64,000 bases of DNA. It comes from Curvularia sp. ZM96. Taxonomy: Eukaryota; Ascomycota; Dothideomycetes; Pleosporales; Pleosporaceae. This document shows positions 33,267-45,370 of the stretch, one piece after another (within the stretch, counting starts at the first letter, position 1; each line of letters starts with the position of its first letter). Below the pieces are notes generated by a model. The model worked only from the letters and a program-made list of their open reading frames with translations. It did no database searches and was not told the DNA's origin. The DNA is taken from contig JAJGBQ010000003.1 in NCBI GenBank assembly GCA_022457065.1, positions 3,100,001-3,164,000 on the forward strand, given 5' to 3'. The translations under genes were made by a program, and so were the position numbers.

Positions 33267-36200
33267 ATGGCTTCAATCAACCTGGGTAACGCTAGCCCTG
33301 CTGCTGATACCAAGCAAATCGACTTAAAGCATCCGGCAATCCAGATCCAGCCTCTGACTCTCGACACTCCTCTCTTGACGCCTGCTGCAACGCCAGAAGA
33401 CGCTTCGCCAGCGGAAGAAGAATCAATGGCGGGCAAAAAGTTGTTCTCGCTGGAGAGGCCAGATGACAAGGCGAGGAGTCTTGCGGCTAAACTGACTCTG
33501 GAGGAACAGGTATGTTTTAACGTTTTGTTATGGAATTTATTTTGAGGAGAGGTTTGGTGCATTTGGCGGTCATCTGGAAAATGTATCCGAGTTTTGTTAC
33601 TACAGACCGCAACTCAATGCTCTCATGCTAGCTGTGAGTCTGGAATCAGCAAACTCCGGCATTTAGTCCATTGGACACCGGCAATGAAGAGGCGTGGCGT
33701 TTCCTTAGCTTGGCTAAGATGCCGCCTGACGTCTTGTAATATATGAAAGAGGCGGAACGAGAGCAGCCCCCCTGTAGGCGAAAGTCAAGCTGACGTTTTC
33801 TCAGATCTCGTTGCTTGCAGGAGCCGACTTCTGGCGCACTGTGGCTATTCCTGAAAAGGGCATTCCGTCAATCAAGACTTCAGATGGACCCAATGGCGCT
33901 CGCGGAGAGTTCTTCACTAACGGCACGCCTGTACGTACTCCGGCTTGGCGTTACTCGGTTCCAGCTGACGAATCTAGGCTGCTCTGTTTCCTTGTGGCAT
34001 ATCCATGGCATCCACGTGGAACTTGGACATGATTGAAGAGGTTGGCCGTCATCTTGGTGAGGAGGCTAAGGCTCGTGGCGCTCAGGTATTACTGGCGCCT
34101 ACTGTGTGCATGCACCGATCTCCTCTTGGAGGCCGGAACTTTGAGTCGTATTCTGAAGATCCGTTTCTGACAGGAAAGCTTGCTGCCTCCTACATCCGTG
34201 GTCTTCAAAGTAAGGGCGTTGCCGCTACCATCAAGCACTTTCTTGGAAATGAGCAGGAAACCGAGCGGCAGGCGTATGATGCTATCATTGCAGAGCGCCC
34301 GCTGCGTGAGATTTACCTCAAGCCTTTCGAGATTGCCGTTCGCGAAGCTTCACCATGGGCACTTATGAGTGCGTACAACATGGTCAATGGTGTTCATGCG
34401 GACGAGTATGTTCACTCTATCAAGGAAGTCCTCAGGGGCGAGTGGAACTGGGATGGAACTATTATCTCGGATTGGACAGGCACATATGCGACTGCACCGT
34501 CAATCAAAGCTGGCGTTGACGTGGAGATGCCAGGTCCATCCAAGTGGCGCAAGGTTGACCAAGTGAAGGAGTGCCTCGACAAGGGCGAGCTAACCCCCCA
34601 GGGTATCGAAGATTGTGCTGCTAGGGTACTTTACCTTGTTGACCGAGTGAAAGGACTGAACAACATGGCACCTGAAGAGCCAGAGCGATCAACTGACAAC
34701 ATGGAGACACGGAATCTGATTCTCCAAGCTGGCGTCGAAGGTTTGACGCTACTGAAGAACGAGAACGACGTCCTGCCGATCAAGGATGCAAAGAAGATTG
34801 CAATGATAGGACCCAATGCCAAGCGTGCAATCGCCAGTGGCGGAGGAAGCGCTGGCTTGAACCCTTACTACAACGTTACCCCCTGGCAAGGCCTCCAGAA
34901 CCGATTTGACGGTGTGCTCACATTCGCACAAGGCTGCGACAGCTCAAAGTGGTTACCACTAGCCTCTCCTTACTGCACATCGAATGGCGAGACTGGCGTG
35001 CGGTTAGAGTATTACAAAGGGGATAGGTTTAAGGGCGAACCTGCCGTTGTTCAACACAAGGTCAGCACAGATCTCTGGCTATGGGACTCGGCGCCTATGG
35101 AATTACTTCCAGACTTCTCATTCAAAGTTAAGACCACGCTCACACCAAAGTCAACTGGAAACCACAGCTTCAGTTTCGCTTCGGTTGGGCCGGGCCGTAT
35201 GTTCATCAATGGCGAGATGTTCATTGATAACTGGGATTGGACCGAGGAAGGCGAGGCTATGTTTTCTGCCTCCGAGGATGTCCTCAAGGCAATCTACCTC
35301 GAGGAAGGTAAGCCAGTTGAGATCCTAATTGAGAGTACCAATGAAGTACGGCCCGCCTCGAAAGTTTCGGTCATTGGTCGACGTCACGATTATGGTGGTT
35401 GCCGTATCGGATATCAAGAGGAGGATAAGATTGATCGCCTGCAAGAGGCCGCAGACATTGCTCGTGAGGCCGATGTGGCTGTTGTGGTGGTTGGGCTAGA
35501 CGCAGAGTGGGAATCCGAGGGATATGATCGCCAGACAATGGATCTTCCAAAGAATGGCTCTCAAGATCGTCTGATCGAAGCAGTTTTAGCTGCTAATCCC
35601 CGAACAGTCGTTGTCAACCAGTCAGGAACGCCCGTCACTATGCCATGGGTGCACAAGGCCCCTGCGATCCTGCAAGCATGGTACCAAGGTCAAGAAGCCG
35701 GTAATGCCCTGGCAGATGTTTTGCTTGGAAACAGCAGCCCCAGCGGCAAGCTACCAACGACTTTCCCAGTCCGCATCGAGGACAACCCAGCGTATCACAA
35801 CTGGCCTGGTGAGAACTTGAAGACCATTTATGGAGAGGGAATCTACGTGGGTTACAGACACTATGAGCGGTCCAAGATTGCGCCCCTCTTCCCATTCGGC
35901 CATGGTCTCACATACACAACGTTCGGATACGGGTCGCCAAGTATCAGCAGCACTATCCTCTCTGAAGCCGACGACATTACCATTACCGTGCCAGTCACCA
36001 ACACAGGCTCGGTAGCTGCGCATGAAATTGTTCAGGCATACGTCAAAGACGTCAAGTCGACGCTCCCGCGCCCACAAAAGGAACTGCAAGCTTTCGGCAA
36101 AGTATTCCTGCAGCCGGGTGAAACAAAGGATGTGGTTCTGAAGCTCAACAAGTACTCAGTGGGCTATTTTGACACGAGCCTAGGCCAAACTGGCGCGTGG

Positions 36201-36368
36201 ATTGCAGAAGAGGGAGCATTTGAGGTTTTGATTGGTGCGAGCAGCGCTGATATCAGGTACGTTTTTGCCCTGCACGGACAACCCTCTGTCAACGAATGAG
36301 ATACTGATTGCCAATATAGGGCCAAGGTCGAATTTGAAGTCAAGGAGAGTTTCCAATGGATTTTTTAG
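33267..36368 (+). CDS. GH3 beta-glucosidase with PA14 domain, probably intracellular
   Basis: Releases glucose from the non-reducing end of beta-glucosides. Exons 33267-33509, 33805-33930, 33978-36256 and 36320-36368 give 898 aa. The GH3 N-domain carries KTSDGPNGAR, RNFESYSEDP, IKHFLGNEQE and the nucleophile Asp (~288) in IISDW. A PA14 carbohydrate-binding insert lies about residues 460-570 (VRLEYYKGDRFKGEP start). The second GH3 domain has DAEWESEGYDR, and the tail is a fibronectin III-like domain. This layout matches the bglI/bglH type of Aspergillus. There is no signal peptide, and an extra ~55-residue disordered N-terminus precedes the catalytic part. The first intron is long (295 bases) for this region. 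The 33267 ATG has T at -3. Confidence 0.92.
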
Positions 36369-37227
36369 GGAGAGGGAAAGTGTAACGAGTACCCATGAGC
36401 TTTCTTTTGTTTTAGTAGCTGGGAAGGCGTTGGCGGTTTGGTCATAGCGGGATTGTGCTCCGTCTCATGGGCAGGGGGAAGTGGATCCTCAGGGCATCGT
36501 ATATAGTGATATTTACTGTTCACGTTGCCTCAATAGGTCGAGAGCGCCTATTGCGCATGAGAACATGGCCGTGACGTTAGTCATAATGGAAAGTTTGGAT
36601 GGTCTTCAAATATTGTTAGGAGCCAAGAGCAGACCAATCATATGGCATAATTGAGTTTGAAAAAATAGTCCCAACACAGTGAGTGTAGAAACCTCGCTAG
36701 ATGAGTGTGTCGTGGGAGCCATCGCAAGTGCGCGAACAATAGTGTGAACGCAGTCCCATTGTCACTGGCCACGTGACACCCATGAGTGGGCGTTGCTCGG
36801 CTAGATGACGCGCTGGTTTTCTGCCACTGACCGCCTTCGGGCCGTCCAGTTATCCCGCCGGTCCCTGACTGAGAAACCAGATGCCACCACCATTCCATCA
36901 TCGCGACTACCGGTTGTCCCTGATTGATCGCGCCTTTTGAGTCGCTTGCTACTGTCGCGTACATCTGCGGCATCGTCCCCTTACCTTTTGGCGTGCTCCC
37001 CCGAGCAACACCGACTACAGTGCCAGCTCGGGCTGCTCTATTCCTCCTAATCAACAACGATCGCCCACGATCTAGTCCGGGGCCCTACAACACCCGACAG
37101 CACCTTGCACAACATCGCGAAACGTCCATGAGCTCCACCACTCTTTGACCCGTTGAAGCCATTCACACGCGTTCATTCTCTCGAGCACGCGAATCTGCTT
37201 AAAGCCGGCGAGCCTGGTAAAGCCGAC
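36369..37227. promoter_or_regulatory. Intergenic: SIN3 promoter region
   Basis: About 860 bases between the GH3 stop and SIN3. It contains CCACGTGAC (E-box core at 36770-36777), which fits Cbf1-like bHLH binding about 450 bases before the SIN3 ATG. CCA/CAC-rich leader sequence precedes the start. No gene seen. Confidence 0.4.
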
Positions 37228-40200
37228 ATGAATCCAGCGCATCGAGACGGGTGGCCGCCGGCACAGGGAGCTGTGTCTGCGCAGAGCCAACCACAGCCGG
37301 AGCAAGCGCAAGGCCAAGCGCCAGCTTCACGTCCTCTTGGTCCTTATGGGTGCGTATTTTTCGTTTGTCCCGCCCACCATAGCAAACACAAGTGGAGAAG
37401 CTCTGAAAAGCGCTTTTTTAACGTCTTTCGACTGACCACAAGCTGACTTTGCGAGCGATAACAGACCGAACAACGCGAGCTCACAAGCCCCGCCTCATGC
37501 GTCACCTGCGCAAGGTCCGGGACCAGTACTTCCGCCACCATCGGGTAGGTAGCACATGCGAACGACGCGACTCTGACGGTGCTAATTTCATCATAGGCGC
37601 CGGGTATTACTCTTCAAGCGCCGCGGCTGCCCATAACCAGAACCTTCCCACGCTTCCAGGATTGACTGCGCAACCTCAGCACTCGTCACCCCATATGTCC
37701 GCTCAACGACCACCTTCTTCCGACGCGGCAGCGCAAGGTCACCAAGGCCCTCAGGGCCCCCAATATTCGTTACCGGGAATATCGCAAACGCTACAACAGC
37801 AACAACAACAATCGCAATCGCAATCGCAGCCCCAGTCGCAACAGCAGCAACACATGCCGACTTCGGAGTCGGCGAATGCGGACAGGGAGCGAGAAATGCG
37901 CGAGCGCGAAACGAGGGAAAGGGAAATGGAATCGCATTCCATGCACCAGCAGGAAGAAATTGTCAAGCGCGAAGCGGAGCAGCGGGATCGAGAGCTCCAT
38001 GAGCGCCAGCAGCGCGAGCATGCCGCGATGCAGAATCACTCAACGCCAATGCAGATCCACCAGCCGGTTGCAGTTGCTCCATCCGCGCGAACAATACACG
38101 GTCCGAATGGTTTGCTTGGACAATCTGGGCAGTTGAACGGCCCAAATTCACTTGCGCCTCCAATGGGCGGTGGTCCAAACGCGTCTGGCCCAATGTACGG
38201 CAATGCGCCTGCGCAGCACGAGCAGACGACACCCCGAATGCAGCACGCGGTACAAGCACCGACCCAAGCTCAGATGTTGATGCCCTTCGCTGGCCCTCCC
38301 GGATCCATGGCTATGGGTCAGGGACAGCAGCCGATTCTCAATGATGCATTGAGCTATCTCGACCAAGTCAAGGTGCAATTTGCGGACCACCCCGACGTTT
38401 ATAATCGATTCCTCGATATTATGAAGGACTTTAAGAGCGGTGCCATTGATACCCCCGGCGTCATTGAGAGGGTATCAACTCTATTCGCAGGCAACCCGGC
38501 CTTGATCCAAGGATTCAACACGTTTCTCCCACCTGGCTACAAGATTGAGTGCGGGACCAACGGAGACCCGAATGCGATTCGAGTTACGACGCCTATGGGC
38601 ACTATGGTGTCGACGATGCCTGCTCCCAGGCCACTTTCGCCGCCTCGGAGCGGTGCCGCCAACGGTAACAATGCTCCGCAGCACGAGGGTGGCTACTACG
38701 AAACTGCGCAAGGCCGACCTTGGCCTCAGCAGCAGAGGCCTCAAGGACCTGAGGGACAAGAAACCATGTTCTCTCCAAACAACCGCTCTTTGGGACAGCC
38801 TTTGTATGGACCGCAGCAAGGCCAACAAGGTCACCCTCCGCATTCACCAGAAGTCAACTCGCGACCTCACCCTGATCCTGCTGGCTCAGGTGCCCCACTC
38901 GCTCACCAGCAAGAACAGAGAGGTGTCTCGCAGCTGCAGAATGCCGTCTCTGTTGCTACCGGGCGCTCGCTCATGTCGCCCAGTGTTGACGCTAATACAC
39001 CCCAAGGGCAATCCCTGAATGGTTCTGCTCAACTCCCTCAAATGGGTGGACCCGCAGCCGAAAAACGGGGACCAGTGGAATTCAATCACGCTATCAGTTA
39101 CGTTAATAAGATCAAGGTAAATGACATTTATTTCAGGGCGGATCTACAAGCACGGACACTAATTATGGCGCAGAATCGATTCGCGGCTCATCCTGATATC
39201 TACAAGAACTTCTTGGAGATACTACAGACCTACCAGCGAGAATCAAAGCCTATTCAGGACGTATACGCCCAAGTTACCCAGTTGTTCGGCGGCGCGCCCG
39301 ATCTCCTCGAAGACTTCAAACAGTTCCTCCCAGAGTCCGCCGCTCATCATAGGGCACAACAACAGGCGGCTAAGAACGCTGCTGAAGATGCGGTCATGCT
39401 CAGCAACGTGAGGGGTGAACCAGGGTACGGTGTGGCATCAAACCAGCAAACGCCTGGTCGTGCGGATACCTCGCGTTTGCCTCCCATGGGCAACTTCGCA
39501 CCTACACCCACAGCGAATCGCGACAACAAGCGCAAGCGTGAGCGACAAGGACCTGTAGCGGCACCTATGCCTGCACCCATGTCTCAAGAACCGCCGACTT
39601 CGAATGTGCGCGGCGGTTACAACCAGGTGAACGCTAACAAGGTACGTACATGATTCCACATTCCTATTGGCAAGGCTTGGATCGCAGCATGTCGTTGTTC
39701 TTTCTTTTTCTGCAATACGCGTGCACAAACCCAACGCTCTTCAGCCACTCTATCCTTTCCTTTTTTTTTCGAAAGCCCCACCCTCCTTCACTCCCGCTCC
39801 TCATGATCACACACGCCGCTGCGACAAGTTTTGTCATTACATATGGCAATGGCAGCGACAGGCTCCGCCTGCCTTGTGGCCTTGAGGACGCGCTCCTTTT
39901 GCAATTCTTCTCCCCAACTACTTCAGACATACGCAGCAGCTCGAGCACATCTAGCCAAAACGTTCTCCCAGTTTCGAAGCGACTTGCATGTTCTGAAAAG
40001 AATCTATTTGCTAACCACTTCAAGCGCGCAAAGACCGGACATGCTACAAAGCAGACAATCGCGGATGGCCCACCAGTCTCGCCTACCCTGACACCGGCCC
40101 TGCCTGAGCCAATGCCACCGACGACGACGACTTCTCCTAGCCAAGATGAGCTTGCATTCTTTGACCGCGTCAAGAAATTCATTGGAAACAAGAACACTAT

Positions 40201-42730
40201 GAACGAATTCTTGAAGCTTTGCAATCTTTACTCTCAGGATCTGATCGACAAGCAACTACTGCTCTACCGTGCGCAGTCCTTCATCGGTGGTAACCAGGAG
40301 CTTTTTGCCTGGTTCAAGAAGTTCATGGGTGAAGACGATGAGCAACAAAAGTCGCGCCCCAAGACTGTCAACTCTCGTGTCTCACTATCCAACTGCCGAA
40401 GCCTGGGTCCTAGCTATCGTCTTCTTCCTAGGCGCGAACGGGAACGCGTGTGCAGTGGACGTGACGAGCTTTGCCGGTCTGTGTTGAACGACGAATGGGC
40501 CTCTCACCCAACATGGGCTTCCGAGGATTCTGGATTCGTAGCGCATCGCAAGAACACGTTTGAAGAGGGTCTGCACCGCATTGAAGAGGAACGCCACGAC
40601 TACGACTTCAACATTGAGGCTTGCAGTCGTACAATCCAACAGCTCGAACCCATTGCCAACCAGTTGCTCACCATGAAGCCTGAAGACAGGATTGGGTTCA
40701 CTTTGCCTCCTGGCCTTGGAGGACAGAGCGAGACAATCTACAAGCGTGTCATCATGAAGATCTACGGCCGTGAAAGGGGTAAAGATGTCATCAAGGAACT
40801 CTTCCAGATGCCCTGGAGTGTGGTTCCAGTCCTCCTCCATCGGTTAAAAACGAAACTGGAGGACTGGAAGGCTGCTCAGCGAGAATGGGAGAAGGTCTGG
40901 CGCGACCAGACTCAGAAGATCTTCTGGAAGTCACTGGATCACCAAAGCATCACAGTCAAACAGGCCGACAAGCGACAGTTCCAGCCCAAGTCGCTTACCA
41001 ACGAGATCCAGGTTCGCTACGAAGAACAGAAGCGTCTCCAACAGATTCAGGAGATATCGCAGCCTGACTATCAGTTTGCCTTCTCCTTCAAGGATGAAGA
41101 GGTGTTGTTCGATGTGGCTCGCATGATGCTTACTTTTGCCGACAACAGCACTGGTGCTGAGTTTGCAAAGGTCGTACCTTTCATCAGAGAGTTTGTCCCC
41201 CTCTTTTTTGGCATCGACTCGGCCAAATTTGAGCAGCGGGTACACACTTCTGGACGCGAGACACCCAACGATTCCGGTGAAGACACCCCCTCTCCAGACG
41301 AAGATGTCTCTCAACGCTCTTTGAAGACAAAGAAGGGTGACCTTCGCCGCGACGTTCTCGATCCCCGCAGTAAGTCGCGGAAGGACAAGGAGGATAGTAC
41401 TGCCTCGGCCAGCCGGGACAGCACACCAGACAACTCCATGGAGGACGAGGCCGCTGCCGACAGCTCCAACTCCATCCCGCGCGGAGACCGACCAGCTAGT
41501 CATTGGGTAGAATACGCCGCTACCCCGACTGCCTTTGGTGACAAGGAATTCGAGCACGAAGAGCCTTACCGTCGCGTGGAGTACAACATGTACGCCAATG
41601 CCTCAATCTACTGCTTCTTCCGGATGTTTGTAATGCTCTACGAGAGGCTGTTGAAGCTCAAGGAGAGTGAGGAAGAAGTACAAAGGCTTGTCATGCGTGC
41701 CAAGGAGCCCAAGGCAGCGCAGAAGCTCAAGATGCTCGACAAACAGCCTGAAGACTTCTTCAAGGACACTTCGCCTACAGCAAACTACTACCAGCAAGTT
41801 CTGGACATGCTCCAGGACCAGATCACTGGAGACATTGAAATGAGCTTCATCGAGGAAACACTCCGTCGATACTACCTGCAAATAGGCTGGCAGTTGTATT
41901 CATTCGACAGGTTGCTCAGCTCACTGGTTCGATTTGCGCTCGTCGTTGTAAGCCAGGATAGCAAGGACAAGAGCCTTGACATCTACAACCTTTTCAGAAA
42001 GGACCGCGTCAATGATACCACTACGCACAAGAGCGAGATTGCTTACCGAAAGGCTGTCGAGAAGTTTGCCAAGGATGCCGACACATACCGCATCACATAT
42101 GTAAGTAACAGCAGTTTTGTTGCCAATAACGCCATTCTAATCTTCCGATAGGACCCTGCGAAGATGGAAGCATATGTCCGGTTATTTAAGAAGGACGATC
42201 CTACTTTCGAATTCAACACGCTGGACCGAATCAAGCGCTGGCGGGCATACGTCGCCTCTTACATGGCCGTCGAGCCCACTGAAGAGGTTGATCTCTCCCG
42301 CGTAAACTACCCCTACTTGAAGAAGCGTTTGGCAAAGGCCGAAGGCCTTTCCGAAGAGGATCGTTTCGATCAGGTCCAGCACGATGACAAGATTACTGTG
42401 TCCATCAGTCCTGCCGCCTACGTTATGACGTTCATCAACAGCGAGCCTTTCGGTACGGGCGGTGTACAATACTTCCTCCAGCCAGACTCTGTGCGCGCAG
42501 GTGTTAGTGAGGCAGTTCCTAAGCCCAGTGAGGAGTACAAGAAGCTCAACGATGAGCGTCGGGAGAGGGCCCAAGAGATTCTCGTCAGGAACAACAGCTG
42601 GATGAAGGACCTTAGTCGTGATGAGGTGGAAGCTAAGAAGACAGCATTCAAAAAGGACATGGAAGAGCCTAGGAAGGCGGCCGACGAAGAGGATGTGGAT
42701 ATGGAGGGCGCAGACGGGTTCGCGTACTGA
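37228..42730 (+). CDS. SIN3: Sin3 transcriptional corepressor
   Basis: Scaffold of the Rpd3/HDAC complex in the nucleus. Exons 37228-37349, 37465-37544, 37597-39116, 39174-39641, 40025-42100 and 42152-42730 give 1614 aa. The N-terminus is Pro/Gln-rich with a charged RERE stretch. PAH1 (~311-385, LNDALSYLDQVKVQF), PAH2 (~562-640, FNHAISYVNKIK|NRFAAHPDIY) and PAH3 (~771-840, ELAFFDRVKKFIGN) are paired amphipathic helices. The HDAC-interaction region begins VSLSNCRSLGPSYRLLP and ends in the Sin3a C-terminal domain (DPAKMEAYVRLFKKDDPTF). Exon 2 is read in the frame that gives Pro/Ala/Ser-rich sequence consistent with both splice phases. The intron 39642-40024 is the longest found here (383 bases), with TGCTAACC right before the acceptor. 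Confidence 0.95.
37790..37853 (+). repeat. CAA/CAG-type repeat coding a Gln/Ser tract in Sin3
   Basis: Mixed CAACAG and CAATCG units encode Gln runs and SQSQSQ. This is a slippage-prone, disordered segment upstream of PAH1. Confidence 0.8.
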
Positions 42731-43046
42731 AATTTCCGTGTTCCGTGTTGGCGTCGCATTGAAGATTTGGCGGTAGCGTTTGGTCCTCGGCGTTGCGGGC
42801 TTGGATGTCTGACTGCGACGGGTTGATTTGGCTTAATGATCTTCGCATCACGCGCATGGAGAGGATTGGCGTACAACACATGGCCTACGTGCACAGCATA
42901 GCACTTCCTTTGCGTTCCTGGGAACTGGTGTTTGGTGTGGTGTTCCGGATGATAACCCGACTCATCTATGTCCATTTGTGTAATTCACTAGTTTTCTCAA
43001 TTTACATTTTGCATTCAAGCCTCTTTCTGTCTTCATCCTGATGTAG
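42731..43046. other. Intergenic, convergent 3' ends
   Basis: About 315 bases between SIN3 and the DsbA-like gene, which converge. AT-rich at the right edge; nothing recognised. Confidence 0.5.
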
Positions 43047-43738
43047 TCATTTGACGTTCTTGGCCAGCCACTCCTCCCATTGCTCCACAGTCCAGCTGCT
43101 GCTAATATCATTGTTCACAATCCCATCAAACACCACCGTCGGCGTCACATGCACGCCCGTCATCCGATTCGCCTTGACCTGCACTTTAACATCATCCGTG
43201 ACTCCATTCCCGGAATTCAAACTCCCATCTTCACCGGGCTTGTCGCTGATTTCCAACAACTTGTAAACTTTTTCCTCATCCACACCCACGCTTCCCGCTA
43301 TCTTTGCCAGTCGCTTGTACGTCTGGTTCCTTGTCTCGTTGACGACACTCACGTCGAAGAAGTCTTTCTGCTGCTCAAACAGCTTTTGAGAAAAGTCCCA
43401 GAACTTGGTGCCGTCGACCTTTTGCACGGCGTAGGCAGCTTCGTGGACAAGGGTGGAGGAGGGATGCCAGGGTTGGATTTGTTGCCGGAAGATGGTGACG
43501 ACGCGGTCGTTGTAGGTGGAGAGGAGGGTGTTGCGCAGAGGAGTAGTGAAGACGGTTTTGAAGAGTTTGGCGGAGAAGGGGCAGACGTAGTCGAGGTCTG
43601 TGGATTGGAGGAGTGAGCTTGGGTTCATGAGGAGGAAACAAAGGGTGTGTACATACAGATTTCGAGGGTGTGAACAGCTTTGGGTTGGATGGAAGCTGAG
43701 GCTAGCTTCTGGCCTACGAATTTGGGCGCGAGAGCCAT
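43047..43738 (-). CDS. DsbA-fold thioredoxin-like protein with a single active-site Cys
   Basis: Minus-strand exons 43738-43657 and 43597-43047 give 210 aa. After a short N-terminus (MALAPKFVGQK) comes the thioredoxin-fold start LEIYLDYVCPFSAKLF. In DsbA this position is CxxC; here it is CPFS with one Cys, as in GST-kappa/HCCA isomerase-like members of the clan. The cis-Pro segment is VHVTPTVVFDG, and the C-terminal helix is SWTVEQWEEWL. Length and order fit the DsbA-like family. The substrate is unknown; a disulfide-exchange role is doubtful with one Cys, and glutathione- or thiol-dependent isomerase chemistry is possible. No signal peptide is obvious. Confidence 0.75.
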
Positions 43739-44260
43739 TGGTGCGGTTTAGGGTGTTCGGTGGAGATGGGAAGTTGGAATTAGAGGGACTTCGAGAGACG
43801 AGTTTGGTAAAGAAGTATGGAAGGTCGGGTGTAGTATGTATCACACGTAGGAAAAGCACGCAATGGTAGGATGAGCTATTAGATGCTGGGAGCTTCGGGT
43901 ATGACGACAGTCGGACCGGTAGTCAGCGACATGTGATAACGTAGAGCCATTGGGGATACAGGGATTCACATGACTAAGGAAAGGTTGATCTGAGCAGTCC
44001 CCGAGTTATTGGGAAATTTATAATACTCGTGAATCTACTAGAGAAACGAAGCCTATAGCAATAGGGCGTCAATTGAGGGTTTCCCGCAGTCTAGAGGATA
44101 GCGTGCCCCTCCCCCGCCTTGTCCACATACGCCCGAAGCTCCAAGCTCCAAGCTTCATGCACCGCTTCGTCATAACTTACCCTGCCAGAGTTCTTTTCTT
44201 GAAACTATCACTGTCTCTACCTGGCTGTTAGCCCATCTCTACGTTCCTCCCTGACTAACA
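43739..44260. promoter_or_regulatory. Divergent promoter region
   Basis: About 520 bases between the DsbA-like gene and the ANCHR-like gene, which run apart. CT-rich leader before 44261. No specific motif identified. Confidence 0.45.
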
Positions 44261-45370
44261 ATGCCTGATCCCAATTCTGCCGACGATGATCTCCTCGCTC
44301 GCCTCAACGCACTCAAAAAGTCCTCTGTTACTTTAGATACCAACTACAGCGCGTCTATAGCGCCTGCAGACCCGCCCAAACCTACTGACGATCTTGCGGC
44401 ACGATTTGCACGCCTAGGCTCCGCATCACCTGCGTCGTCTCCGCAGCCACGAGCAGAGGGCAAGAGTTATACAAATGCGCCGACCGTAGCACCAGGTGCA
44501 CCGAGCTATCTTGAAGGTGTAGCTCAGGGTGTTGGTGGGTCCAATGTCGAATTCAACGATGAAGACGAAAAGAGTCTAGAAGAACTGTTGGGCGAATTGA
44601 ACGACGCAGTTGGTGAGAGAAAGGACTGGGATGTGTCCAAGGAAGAGCAACAAGATGTTGGAAAACTCCTCAAAGATATGCGCAAGATACTACCGGAAGT
44701 GGTGAATAATCGTGCCCAAGGACAAGGCGCTCCTGATAAAGCGGAGAGGTTAACAGATTGGGAGAGCATTGAAGTCAATATTGGGGGTGGAGAAGTTGGT
44801 GCAAAGCAAGACAGCGACGACGAAGTAGACGAAGATGGCAAAAAGAAGACTGAGGATGATGAGGCCGACGACATTATTGCAAAGGTCATGGCAGAGCTTG
44901 AAATTAGCAAGAAATACGATCCTCCCTCTCCTGCCTCGGAAAACGAAACGCCTGGCCCAGGGGACAAGGAGACTCAGAATGACACTGCAGATGACGATCT
45001 GACCCTTCCTTCAGCACCACAAGACCTGCCTGTTTATGACTCTACCATTGAAGACCACTTCACCGCCCGCTTAGCCGCACTCGCCGCACCGTCCCATACA
45101 GACTCTCTTGGCCTTCCCTCCGCGCCATCGTTCGCTCCCAGGAAGAAGCCGCCCGTCTCAACGAACCTGCAAAAGAAGATTGACGACGAGATTGATACGT
45201 GGTGCGTCATCTGTCAAGACGATGCAACACTCAAGTGCCTGGGCTGCGACAACGACTTGTACTGTCAGAACTGCTGGATGGAAGGCCATCGGGGCGAGAG
45301 TGCTGGCTTTGAAGAAAGACGACACAAGGCTGTTTTGTACTCGAAGAAGAAACAGCAGGCTGCTGCGTGA
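44261..45370 (+). CDS. ANCHR/ZFYVE19-like zinc-finger protein
   Basis: Intronless, 369 aa. The N-terminus has DDDLLARLNALKKSS and DDLAARFARLGS, short repeated amphipathic motifs. In the middle, EKSLEELLGELND and DDIIAKVMAELEISKKY resemble MIT-interacting helices with acidic linkers. The C-terminus is a Cys/His zinc finger (WCVICQDDATLKCLGCDNDLYCQNCWMEGH split across ~315-345) of the B-box-like type found in human ZFYVE19. That protein delays abscission at the midbody through VPS4 as part of the NoCut checkpoint. Assignment rests on the zinc finger plus the helix layout; the function in fungi is inferred. No signal peptide or membrane segment. Confidence 0.72.
   Translation: MPDPNSADDDLLARLNALKKSSVTLDTNYSASIAPADPPKPTDDLAARFARLGSASPASSPQPRAEGKSYTNAPTVAPGAPSYLEGVAQGVGGSNVEFNDEDEKSLEELLGELNDAVGERKDWDVSKEEQQDVGKLLKDMRKILPEVVNNRAQGQGAPDKAERLTDWESIEVNIGGGEVGAKQDSDDEVDEDGKKKTEDDEADDIIAKVMAELEISKKYDPPSPASENETPGPGDKETQNDTADDDLTLPSAPQDLPVYDSTIEDHFTARLAALAAPSHTDSLGLPSAPSFAPRKKPPVSTNLQKKIDDEIDTWCVICQDDATLKCLGCDNDLYCQNCWMEGHRGESAGFEERRHKAVLYSKKKQQAAA

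Noticed and set aside
37449..37596. Apparent Sin3 N-terminus (Arg/His-rich) in the frame open from 37449
   Set aside because: Splice phases from the ATG exon at 37228 require another frame in 37465-37544, which gives the Pro/Ala/Ser-rich sequence typical of Sin3 and meets exon 3 correctly.
39650..40024. Open frame continuing upstream of Sin3 exon 5
   Set aside because: Sin3 family sequence joins NK directly to RAKTGHATKQ, and a TGCTAACC branch with CAAG acceptor fits a 383-base intron. The encoded Leu/Phe/Ser-rich stretch is not Sin3-like.
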